DNA of 64,000 bases from Aquisphaera giovannonii (GTDB lineage: Bacteria; Planctomycetota; Planctomycetia; Isosphaerales; Isosphaeraceae): positions 7,316,001 through 7,380,000 of the forward strand of contig NZ_CP042997.1 in the NCBI RefSeq assembly GCF_008087625.1. The letters are read 5' to 3'. Under the pieces are notes generated by a model. That model made no database searches. It saw only the letters and a program-made list of their open reading frames with translations, and was not told where the DNA came from. Below, piece after piece: positions 56,710-64,000 of the stretch (position 1 is its first letter; each line of letters begins with the position of its first letter). The translations under genes and the position numbers were made by a program.

Positions 56710-58383
56710 ATGAGCTGGACCGCAGATCGCGTAGGTGGATCGGCCGCGATGGACGCCGCCCCGTCGCCCGGATATCGACCGCTCCGCCCCCTACCCGCGG
56801 GGTGGGGCTCGCTCGGGCATGCCTTCGTCTCCTCGGTGAAGGCGCACTGGAATTCGACGGCCCTCTGCGACGGGACCGGCACCAGGTTGACCTTCGGCGA
56901 GACCCTCGTCCGTTCCTGCGTGCTGGGCCGATACCTCTCCCGGTCGCTCGGTCCGGAGCGATACGTCGGCGTGATGCTGCCGCCGATGGTGCCGGCGGCG
57001 GTGGTCAACATCGCGCTGGTGCTCCAGGGACGAATCCCGGTCAACCTCAACTTCACGGCCGGGCAGTCGATGATCGACTCCTCCATCCGGCAGTGTGGGA
57101 TCCGCCACGTCATCACGTCCCCGAAGGTGCTCGACAAGTTCCAGGTCCGCCCGGCCGCGGAGATCCACCCCCTCGAGCAGGTCCCCGCGCGGATCTCGCG
57201 GGGCGACAAGCTCGCGGGTGCGGCGGCGGCGCACCTGGTGCGTCGCGGGCTCCTGCCCGGGCTGCTCCCGGGCCTGCGGGGCCGCGACCTCGGGGCCCCG
57301 GCGACGGTCATCTTCACGTCGGGATCCACGGGTGACCCCAAGGGCGTCCTGCTCACGCACCGCAACGTCCTGAGCAACGTCCTCCAGGTCGAGGAGCAGG
57401 TGAAGCTGGCCCCCGACGAGGTGCTCCTGGGGATGCTCCCCTTCTTCCATTCCTTCGGGTTCACGGTGACGATCTGGACCGCGCTGTGCCTCGGGAAGAA
57501 GGTCGTCTATCACAGCAACCCCCTGGACTCCAAGACGATCGGCTCGCTCTGCGAGCAGCACAAGGTGACGCTCCTGGCCGGCACGCCGTCGTTCACGCGG
57601 CTCTTCCAGAAGAGCTGCCGCGCCGAGCAGTTCCGGACCCTCACCCACCTGATCCTGGGCGCGGAGAAGCTGAAGCCGGAGCTCTACCGGGACCTGGAGG
57701 GCTGGCTGGGCATCGAGCCTATGGAGGGCTACGGCACGACCGAGCTGTCGCCGGTCGTCGCGGTGAACGTGCCCGAGGAAGTGACCCTGGCGGACGGGCG
57801 GAAGGTCCACGGGAACCGCCCCGGGACGGTGGGGCTACCCGTCCCCGGCACCCGGATCAAGACGATCGACCCGGACACGGGGGAGGATCTCCCCCAGGGC
57901 GCGGAGGGGGTGATCGCCGTCAAGGGGCCGCAGGTGATGGACGGCTACCTCGGTCGCCCCGAGGAGACGGCGCGGGTCATCCGGGACGGCTGGTACGTGA
58001 CCGGGGACATCGGATTCGTGGACCCGGACGGGTTCCTGAAGATCACCGACCGGCAGAGCCGGTTCGCCAAGATCGCCGGCGAGATGGTGCCGCACCTGCT
58101 GGTCGAGGGGGCGATCATCGAGGCGGCCGGCGTGGACGAGACCTACGTCGCCGTGACCTCGGTGCCCGACCCCAAGCACGGCGAACGGCTCTGCGTCATC
58201 CACAAGGACCTCGGGAAGACTCCCGACGAGATCCACAAGGCGCTCACCGGCAGCCACATGCCAAGGCTCTGGATCCCCTCGGTCCGCGACTTCATCCCGG
58301 TCGATGAGCTGCCGCTCACGGGCACGGGGAAGGTGGACATCCGGCGGATCAAGGAGCTGGCGATGGAGGCGTGCCAGGTCTGA
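56710..58383 (+). CDS. AMP-forming acyl-CoA/acyl-ACP synthetase-like protein
   Basis: A 557-residue adenylate-forming enzyme. The P-loop TVIFTSGSTGDPKGVLLTH is near residues 198-216, and GYGTTELSP near 339, TGDIGFVDPDGFLKITDR and the C-terminal hinge and lysine region (LPLTGTGKVDIRRIKEL) complete the family signature. The N-terminal half (GVMLPPMVPAAVVNIALVLQ, GRIPVNLNFTAGQSM) is most like the acyl-ACP synthetase half of Aas, so fatty-acid activation for lipid remodelling is more likely than amino-acid activation; this is inference. The ATG at 56710 has GGAG 10 nt upstream; a second ATG at 56749 is possible. No acyltransferase domain is fused and none is adjacent. Confidence 0.88.
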   Translation: MSWTADRVGGSAAMDAAPSPGYRPLRPLPAGWGSLGHAFVSSVKAHWNSTALCDGTGTRLTFGETLVRSCVLGRYLSRSLGPERYVGVMLPPMVPAAVVNIALVLQGRIPVNLNFTAGQSMIDSSIRQCGIRHVITSPKVLDKFQVRPAAEIHPLEQVPARISRGDKLAGAAAAHLVRRGLLPGLLPGLRGRDLGAPATVIFTSGSTGDPKGVLLTHRNVLSNVLQVEEQVKLAPDEVLLGMLPFFHSFGFTVTIWTALCLGKKVVYHSNPLDSKTIGSLCEQHKVTLLAGTPSFTRLFQKSCRAEQFRTLTHLILGAEKLKPELYRDLEGWLGIEPMEGYGTTELSPVVAVNVPEEVTLADGRKVHGNRPGTVGLPVPGTRIKTIDPDTGEDLPQGAEGVIAVKGPQVMDGYLGRPEETARVIRDGWYVTGDIGFVDPDGFLKITDRQSRFAKIAGEMVPHLLVEGAIIEAAGVDETYVAVTSVPDPKHGERLCVIHKDLGKTPDEIHKALTGSHMPRLWIPSVRDFIPVDELPLTGTGKVDIRRIKELAMEACQV

Positions 58384-58505
58384 CGACGCCGGGCGGGCCG
58401 TGTACGCCACCCGGCCCGCGGCCCCTCCCGCCCGGGCATGCTTTCCCTCGGGCCATCCTCCTCCATAGGATATTCAGTATGGAACCTGGGGAGGGGGATG
58501 GGGGA

Positions 58506-59888
58506 ATGGATGTCATCCTTCGGGTGATCGCCGGGCCGCACAAGGGGCACGACTGCCGCGTCGAGGGCGGCCGGTTCGTCGTCGGCCGGTCGTCGCGCGC
58601 CTCCCTCCCGATGACGAAGGACCTGGCCCTCTCCCGGGAGCATTTCGCGATCGAGAGCGTCCCGCCCGTGTGCCACATCGCGGACCTCGGCAGCACCAAT
58701 GGCACGAAGGTCAACGGCCTTCGCGTCGAGCGACTCCTCCTCCGCGATGGTGACACCATCACGGCGGGCGACAGCCATTTCCGCGTCCAGTTCCAGGGGT
58801 CGGAGGCGCAGGCGGGGGATGGGTACCCGCTCCGCTGCGCCGGCTGCGACGCCCCGCTCCGCCGCACCGCCGATCCCGGAGGCCCGGTCGACGACGGCCC
58901 GGCCAGCCCCGCCGACTCGGATGACATGCCGGAGGGGATCATGCTCTCGCCGGGCGTTTGGATCTGCGAACGCTGCGAGCTCCGCCGCCGGAGCTACCCG
59001 GAGACCAGCCCGGACTACCTCATCGAGGAGCTGATCGGCGAGGGGGGGATGGGCCAGGTCTATCGCGCCCGCCAGGTCTCGCGCAACCGCCGGGTGGCCA
59101 TCAAGACCATGAGCGCCCACGCGGGCGGGCCCGGGGGCGAGAAGGCCATCGAATACTTCCGGCGCGAAATCCAGGCGCTCCATGACATGCTCACCCCGGG
59201 GGGAAGCAACCACCCGTGCATCGTGGAGTTCTACGAACTGTTCCAGGTCGAGGGGCAGCTCCAGCTCGTGATGGAATATGTCGATGGGAAGAACGCGGCG
59301 GCCTGGGTGCGCGGGCTGGGCGAGCCGCTGCCGATCGACAGCGCCGTGAGGATCGGGGAACTGCTGCTCTCCGCCCTGCACTACGCGCACTCGAGGGGGT
59401 ACGTGCACCGGGACATCAAGCCGTCCAACCTGCTCGTCATGGGCCCGGCGCGGCGGCCCCGGCTCAAGCTCACGGACTTCGGCTTGGCGAAGAGCCTGAT
59501 CGACAGCAACGTGCTGGTGAACCTGACGCGCCAGGGCGAGATCGGGGGGACCGTCGGCTTCCTCTCGCCGGAGCACATCCGCCAGTTCGGGGAGGTCCGC
59601 GAGCCGGCGGACATCTACGGCGTGGGCGCCACGCTCTTCTACCTGCTGACCCAGCAATATCCCTACCTGGGCTTCAGGCCGGAGCGACCCGACTCTTACG
59701 AGATGATCCTGGAGCACCCGGCGGTCCCGCTGCGGGCCTTCCGCCCGGACGCCCCGAAGTGGCTCGAGGCCGTCATCCTCAAGTCGCTCGAGAAGAGCCC
59801 GCGTGACCGCTGGCCCTCCGCGCTGGAGATGTGGCGGGCCCTCCGCCCACGCACGGCCCGGGGCCCGAGGCACCGCGGGCACGCCTGA
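58506..59888 (+). CDS. FHA-domain serine/threonine protein kinase
   Basis: A 460-residue protein with three parts: an N-terminal FHA phosphothreonine-binding domain (FVVGRSSRASLPMTKDLALS, REHFAIE, DLGSTNGTKVNG), a short zinc-ribbon-like segment with two CxxC pairs (CAGC and CERC, about residues 112-162), and a Hanks-type kinase with GEGGMGQVYRAR, AIKTM, HRDIKPSN, DFGLAK and SPEH. No membrane segment is seen, so it should be cytoplasmic. I chose the ATG at 58506, behind a GGGAGGGGGATGGGGG purine run; ATG 58479 is possible. It may phosphorylate or recognise partners through the FHA domain; the PP2C at 24120 could oppose it. No neighbour suggests its pathway. Confidence 0.9.
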   Translation: MDVILRVIAGPHKGHDCRVEGGRFVVGRSSRASLPMTKDLALSREHFAIESVPPVCHIADLGSTNGTKVNGLRVERLLLRDGDTITAGDSHFRVQFQGSEAQAGDGYPLRCAGCDAPLRRTADPGGPVDDGPASPADSDDMPEGIMLSPGVWICERCELRRRSYPETSPDYLIEELIGEGGMGQVYRARQVSRNRRVAIKTMSAHAGGPGGEKAIEYFRREIQALHDMLTPGGSNHPCIVEFYELFQVEGQLQLVMEYVDGKNAAAWVRGLGEPLPIDSAVRIGELLLSALHYAHSRGYVHRDIKPSNLLVMGPARRPRLKLTDFGLAKSLIDSNVLVNLTRQGEIGGTVGFLSPEHIRQFGEVREPADIYGVGATLFYLLTQQYPYLGFRPERPDSYEMILEHPAVPLRAFRPDAPKWLEAVILKSLEKSPRDRWPSALEMWRALRPRTARGPRHRGHA

Positions 59889-59959
59889 AATCCCCCCGCA
59901 CGCGGCCCCGAGGGCGCGGGCCGACTCTCCGACCGGACTCGTCGGCCGGTCGCTCAGCA

Positions 59960-59968
59960 TGTTAAGAT
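59960..59968 (+). promoter_or_regulatory. Extended -10 promoter element upstream of tyrA
   Basis: TGTTAAGAT reads as TG-n-TAAGAT, an extended -10 box, 78 bp before tyrA, in a 157-bp gap after the kinase gene. No good -35 is seen at the right spacing, as is often the case for extended -10 promoters. The same ten bases (ATGTTAAGAT) recur at 63974-63983. Confidence 0.4.
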
Positions 59969-60045
59969 AAGGTACGGGGACGGGCCGGGCCGGTCGACGG
60001 CCCCCGCGATCCGCGTGACGCGGCAAGGGTCTTGAGGGTGGAGTC

Positions 60046-60918
60046 TTGGAGCAACTGGGCACCGTGACGATCATCGGCGTCGGGCTGATCGGCGGCTCGA
60101 TCGGCATGGCCTTACGCTCCGAACGGCTGGCCGCGCGCGTCGTCGGCGTCGGCCGCAACGCGGAGGCCCTCCGGCAGGCGGTGGATCGGGGCCTGATCGA
60201 CGAGGCGACGACGGTCCCGGAAGAGGGCGTCCGCTCGGCCGAGGTGGTGCTCGTCTGCACGCCCGTCGACCGTATCCCCGGCGACGTCTGCCGCGCCGCG
60301 GCTGCGGCGCCCGGCGACGCGCTGATCATGGACGCCGGGAGCACCAAGCGGAAGATCGTGGAGGCCGTCGAGGCCGACCCGTCCGGCCGCGACTCGTTCG
60401 TCGGGGCCCACCCGATCGCCGGCTCGGAACGGTCCGGCGCGGCGAACGCCCGCGCGGGGCTGCTGCGAGGCCGGGCCTGCGTCCTGACGCCGACCGGCCG
60501 CACCCCGGCGGATCTCGTCCGGCGGGCCCGCGCCTTCTGGGCGAACCTCGGCGCCCGCGTCGTCGAGATGAGCCCGGGGGATCACGACGAGGTGCTCGCC
60601 TACACGAGCCACCTCCCCCACGCCGTCGCCGCGGCGCTCGCCCTCTCGGTCCCGGCGCCCTGGCAGTCGCTGGCGGCGGGGGCCCTGCGCGACGGGACCC
60701 GCGTGGCCGCCGCCGACACGGACCTCTGGACGGCGATCTTCCGCGACAACCGCGGCCCCCTGCTGAAGGCGCTCGGCTCTTTCCAGGATCGCGTCGCCGC
60801 ATTGAAGTACGCGGTCATGACCGACGACGCCGACGCGATCCGCGACTGGTGGGAGCAGGCCCGCAAGCTCCGCACCCTCCTCGAAGAAAGGCAATCCCCT
60901 CCCGGCGGGATGGACTGA
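60046..60918 (+). CDS. TyrA-family prephenate/arogenate dehydrogenase
   Basis: A 290-residue NAD(P)+-dependent dehydrogenase of tyrosine biosynthesis. The nucleotide-binding motif GVGLIGGSIGMAL is at residues 11-23, MDAGSTKRKIV and GAHPIAGSERSG (with the conserved histidine) form the active site, and YTSHLPHAVAAAL is a further family segment. The short length fits a stand-alone TyrA without fused chorismate mutase or ACT domain. It starts with TTG at 60046, with GAGGG about 6 nt upstream. Prephenate versus arogenate preference cannot be told. purL follows 75 bp downstream on the same strand. Confidence 0.93.
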   Translation: MEQLGTVTIIGVGLIGGSIGMALRSERLAARVVGVGRNAEALRQAVDRGLIDEATTVPEEGVRSAEVVLVCTPVDRIPGDVCRAAAAAPGDALIMDAGSTKRKIVEAVEADPSGRDSFVGAHPIAGSERSGAANARAGLLRGRACVLTPTGRTPADLVRRARAFWANLGARVVEMSPGDHDEVLAYTSHLPHAVAAALALSVPAPWQSLAAGALRDGTRVAAADTDLWTAIFRDNRGPLLKALGSFQDRVAALKYAVMTDDADAIRDWWEQARKLRTLLEERQSPPGGMD

Positions 60919-60993
60919 CCGAGTGACGGACCGCGACCGGGATGGGCCCGCGACGAACGCGACTCCTCGATTCCCCCAACCTCATGGCGACGC

Positions 60994-63885
60994 ATGCTCT
61001 GGCACCTTGAAATCCGACCCGCCCCCGGGCGACCCGACCTCGCCGGCCTACGACTCGCCCATGAAGCCGCCGACATCGGGATCGCCGGGCCCTGGCACCT
61101 CGCCGTCAGCCGCGGCTTCCTGATCGAGGGCCCGCTCGGCCGCGACGCGGTGGACCGGGCCGCCCGGCAGGTCCTCGTCGACCCGGTCGTCGAGGCCTAC
61201 GCGATCCATCCCGGCGGGGACGGCCAGGGCGGGGACCGCCACGGCAACGGCTCGGGGGGCGCCGTCGTCCACGTCCTCCCGAAGGCGGGCGTCACCGACC
61301 CGGAGGCCGAGAGCGCACTCGGGCTGCTCCGCGACCTTGGCTACGAGGTCGTCGAGGTGCGGACGATCCGCACCTACCACATCGACGGGCCGGCGGAGGA
61401 GCGTCGGCGGCTCATCGACAGGCTCCTCGCCAACGAGGCCGTGGAGCAGGTCATCGTCGGCCCCCTGCCCTTCGATCACCTGGGCCAGGGGCATGATTAC
61501 GACTTCCGACTCGTCACGATCCCCATCCGGAGCATGGACGACCGGGGCCTGGTCGAGGCCAGCCGCGCCGGGCAGCTCTCGCTGAGCCTCGCCGAGATGA
61601 AGGCGATCCAGGCCCACTTCACCGCACTCGGCCGCGATCCGACCGATTGCGAGCTGGAGACCCTGGCCCAGACCTGGAGCGAGCACTGCTCCCACAAGAC
61701 GCTGAAGGGGCGGATCGAGTTCGAGGGGCGGACGATCGACAACCTGCTGAAGCAGACGATCTTCGAGGCGACCCGGTCGCTCGACCTGGACTGGCTCGTG
61801 AGCGTCTTCTCGGACAACGCGGGCGTGGTGCGTTTCGACGACGAGTTCGACGTCTGCTTCAAGGTGGAGACGCACAATCACCCGTCGGCCATCGACCCCT
61901 ATGGCGGGTCGAACACGGGCATCGGCGGCGTGATCCGGGACGCGCTGGGCACGGGCCTGGGCTCGCGGCCGATCTGCAACACGGACGTCTTCTGCGTGGC
62001 CCCGACGGACATGCCGCCGGAGCAGATCCCCGCGGGCGTCCTCCACCCCCGGCGCGTGCTCAAGGGGGTCGTCGCCGGCGTCCGCGACTACGGGAACCGG
62101 ATGGGCATCCCCACCGTCAACGGCGCGCTCGCCGTCGACCCGGGCTACCTCGCCAACCCGCTGGTCTTCTGCGGCACGGTGGGCGTCATACCGCGCGGGA
62201 TGGCGTTCAAGAAGGTGGAGCCGGGCGACCGGATCATCGCCATCGGAGGCCGGACCGGCCGCGACGGCATCCACGGCGCCACGTTCAGCTCGCTCGAGCT
62301 CACGAGCGAAAGCGAGTCGATCTCCGGCGGGGCCGTCCAGATCGGCAACGCGATCACCGAGAAGATGGTCCAGGACGTCGTCATCCAGGCCCGCGACCGG
62401 GGCCTCTTCCACGCGATCACCGACTGCGGCGCCGGCGGCTTCAGCTCGGCCGTGGGCGAGATGGGGGAGAAGCTCGGCGCCGCGGTGGACCTGGAGAGGG
62501 CGCCGCTCAAGTACCGGGGCCTCTCCTACACCGAGATCTGGATCTCGGAGGCCCAGGAGCGGATGGTCCTGGCCGTGCCGCCCGAGTCCTGGCCGGAGCT
62601 GCGGCGACTCTGCGAGGCGGAGCACGTCGAGGCGACCGACCTGGGCGAGTTCGTCCCGACGGGGCGGCTCACGCTCCGGTACCACGGCGAGGTCGTGGCC
62701 GACCTCTCGATGGAGTTCCTCCACGACGGCCGCCCCGCCGTGGTCCGCTCGGCGACGTTCACGCCGATGCCGGCGGTCCCCTTGGAAGCGCCCATCAAGG
62801 CCGATTACACGGGCGACCTGATGGCCCTGCTCGGCCATTGGGACGTCTGCAGCAAGGAGTGGATCGTCCGTCAGTACGACCACGAGGTCCAGGGCCGGAC
62901 GGTGGTGAAGCCGCTCGTGGGCATCCACGACGACGGCCCCGGCGACGCCTCGGTGATCCTGCCGGTCCGCGGGTCAAACCGGGGGCTGGCCGTCTCCTGC
63001 GGGATCAATCCCCGCTACGGCCGACTCGACCCCTACGCCATGGCCGCCTGCGTCATCGACGAGGCCATCCGCAACTGCGTCGCCGTGGGCGCCGATCCGG
63101 GGCGGATCGCGCTGCTGGACAACTTCTGCTGGGGCAGCACGGACCGGCCCGAGACGCTCGGCTCGCTCGTCCTGGCCGCTCGGGCCTGCCACGACCTTTC
63201 CCTCGCGTACCGGGCCCCGTTCATCTCGGGCAAGGACAGCCTGAACAACGAGTACTCGCACGACGGGAAGAGCCTGGCCATCCCGCCCACCCTGCTCATC
63301 AGCGCGATCGGCCAGGTCCCGGACGTCCGCCGCTGCGTGACGATGGACCTGAAGGAGCCGGGCAACGTCCTCGTGATCGTCGGCACGACCCTCGATGAGC
63401 TGGGCGGATCGCTCTGGGCGCATACACTGGGCATGGAGGGGGGGGCCGTCCCCGGCGTGGATCCCGAGGCCGGGGCTGCGATCTTCCGGGCCATCCACGA
63501 GGCCATCTGCCGGGGCCTGATCCGGAGCTGCCACGACCTCAGCGAGGGGGGCCTGGCCGTCGCCCTCGCGGAGATGGCCATCGCCGGCGGCCTGGGCGCG
63601 TCCGCCTCGCTCCGCGACGTCCCCTGCGACGACTCCGCGGCGAAGGACGGGGTGCTCCTCTTCTCCGAGTCGCCCAGCCGGTTCCTCCTCGAGGTCCGGC
63701 CGGCGGACTACGACGCCCTCGCCGCACTGCTCGGCGTCATCCCGATGGGCCGGCTCGGGGAGGTCCGCGGCGCGGCCCCGGGCGAATCCCCGAGGCTCTC
63801 CATCGCCGGCCTCGACCGCATCCCCGTCGTGGACGCCCCGGTCCCCGACCTCAAGGACGCCTGGCAACGCACGCTGAAGTGGTGA
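60994..63885 (+). CDS. purL: PurSL-type phosphoribosylformylglycinamidine synthase
   Basis: A 963-residue FGAM synthase of purine biosynthesis. The N-terminal ~190 residues contain a PurS-like region in two parts (VHVLPKAGVTDPEAESALGL, LGYEVVEVRTIRTYHIDGP) fused to the ATP-binding PurL core. The core shows SEHCSHKT (from residue 229), VETHNHPSAIDPYGGSNTG (substrate/ATP loop), GIPTVNGAL, DNFCWGST, ISGKDSLNNE and HDLSEGGLAVALAEM. A glutaminase domain is missing, so a separate PurQ must supply ammonia. The length is between small PurL (~740) and the E. coli type (~1295), consistent with a PurS-PurL fusion. The start at ATG 60994 lacks a clear ribosome site. Confidence 0.93.
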   Translation: MLWHLEIRPAPGRPDLAGLRLAHEAADIGIAGPWHLAVSRGFLIEGPLGRDAVDRAARQVLVDPVVEAYAIHPGGDGQGGDRHGNGSGGAVVHVLPKAGVTDPEAESALGLLRDLGYEVVEVRTIRTYHIDGPAEERRRLIDRLLANEAVEQVIVGPLPFDHLGQGHDYDFRLVTIPIRSMDDRGLVEASRAGQLSLSLAEMKAIQAHFTALGRDPTDCELETLAQTWSEHCSHKTLKGRIEFEGRTIDNLLKQTIFEATRSLDLDWLVSVFSDNAGVVRFDDEFDVCFKVETHNHPSAIDPYGGSNTGIGGVIRDALGTGLGSRPICNTDVFCVAPTDMPPEQIPAGVLHPRRVLKGVVAGVRDYGNRMGIPTVNGALAVDPGYLANPLVFCGTVGVIPRGMAFKKVEPGDRIIAIGGRTGRDGIHGATFSSLELTSESESISGGAVQIGNAITEKMVQDVVIQARDRGLFHAITDCGAGGFSSAVGEMGEKLGAAVDLERAPLKYRGLSYTEIWISEAQERMVLAVPPESWPELRRLCEAEHVEATDLGEFVPTGRLTLRYHGEVVADLSMEFLHDGRPAVVRSATFTPMPAVPLEAPIKADYTGDLMALLGHWDVCSKEWIVRQYDHEVQGRTVVKPLVGIHDDGPGDASVILPVRGSNRGLAVSCGINPRYGRLDPYAMAACVIDEAIRNCVAVGADPGRIALLDNFCWGSTDRPETLGSLVLAARACHDLSLAYRAPFISGKDSLNNEYSHDGKSLAIPPTLLISAIGQVPDVRRCVTMDLKEPGNVLVIVGTTLDELGGSLWAHTLGMEGGAVPGVDPEAGAAIFRAIHEAICRGLIRSCHDLSEGGLAVALAEMAIAGGLGASASLRDVPCDDSAAKDGVLLFSESPSRFLLEVRPADYDALAALLGVIPMGRLGEVRGAAPGESPRLSIAGLDRIPVVDAPVPDLKDAWQRTLKW

Positions 63886-63973
63886 CGAGGCCCCTCCCTT
63901 GACGCGCAGCCCCCGCCCGCCGCTCGATTCCGCCCCTTGGAAAGACGAAATGGCACCTTATGAAGGATCATCG

Positions 63974-63983
63974 ATGTTAAGAT
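63974..63983 (+). promoter_or_regulatory. Extended -10-like element near the right edge
   Basis: ATGTTAAGAT contains TG-n-TAAGAT, identical to the element at 59959-59968. It lies about 90 bp after purL and may drive a gene beyond the window. The first bases could alternatively be a start codon (ATG at 63974) of a truncated gene; the remaining bases are too few to tell. Confidence 0.3.
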
Positions 63984-64000
63984 TCGTGACATTCGTCGAC

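Overview
The window is a high-GC (roughly two-thirds or more G+C by eye), densely coding piece of a bacterial chromosome. The gene families point to a planctomycete, most likely of the Isosphaeraceae (inference from families, not from a database search). The pointers are a cytochrome c/DUF1549/DUF1553 protein paired with a DUF1501 protein, a PEP-CTERM exported protein, a YdjY-type exported protein, an FHA-serine/threonine kinase, a PP2C phosphatase, prenyltransferase-repeat proteins and frequent GTG/TTG starts. I saw no rRNA, tRNA, CRISPR array, prophage or intact insertion sequence.

Layout. 1-10.8 kb: a type IV pilus / type II secretion-like assembly locus. It holds a 5'-truncated PilM-PilN-like fusion, two single-pass inner-membrane proteins with striking Gly/Met-rich repeats, an intrinsic terminator, then a giant secretin with its own TTG start. 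11-14 kb: a YdjY-like exported protein, a small conserved-looking minus-strand gene and an ABC exporter pair. 14.2-19.6 kb: a complete hoxEFUYHW operon for a bidirectional NAD-linked [NiFe] hydrogenase with its maturation protease, coupled to a PhzF-family gene. 20.6-25.3 kb: a trehalose synthase-maltokinase fusion, convergent with a PP2C phosphatase. 25.6-37 kb: two large M16 zinc peptidases flanking a prenyltransferase-repeat protein, an exported protein, a PEP-CTERM protein and a four-S1-domain RNA-binding protein. 37-41 kb: argC translationally coupled to a YfhO-like membrane protein, divergent from csrA. 41-46.8 kb: co-directional glycerate kinase, thiL, tsaE, an AAA ATPase and a BaiN/HI0933-type flavoprotein. 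46.8-50 kb: an unrecognised membrane protein and a ceramidase-like exported protein. 50-51.6 kb: a retron-like reverse transcriptase with a structured upstream region. 51.6-56.3 kb: DUF1501 and PSCyt1/DUF1549/DUF1553 genes in one operon. 56.7-63.9 kb: an AMP-forming acyl synthetase, an FHA-kinase, tyrA and a purSL-type FGAM synthase.

The most interesting item for a new system is the reverse transcriptase at 50255-51610. It has all the core RT motifs, but the two retron hallmark motifs (NAxxH and VTG) are degenerate. It lies directly behind about 215 bp holding several hairpins, bounded by a 7-bp complementary pair (CCAGACT / AGTCTGG), the arrangement expected of a retron msr-msd. This is a hypothesis: no partner effector gene is evident beside it. 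Also notable are the shared Gly-Met-rich segments across the pilus operon, the oversized secretin, and a dispersed-repeat-like inverted repeat (34057-34215) that supplies the last codons and stop of an M16 peptidase.
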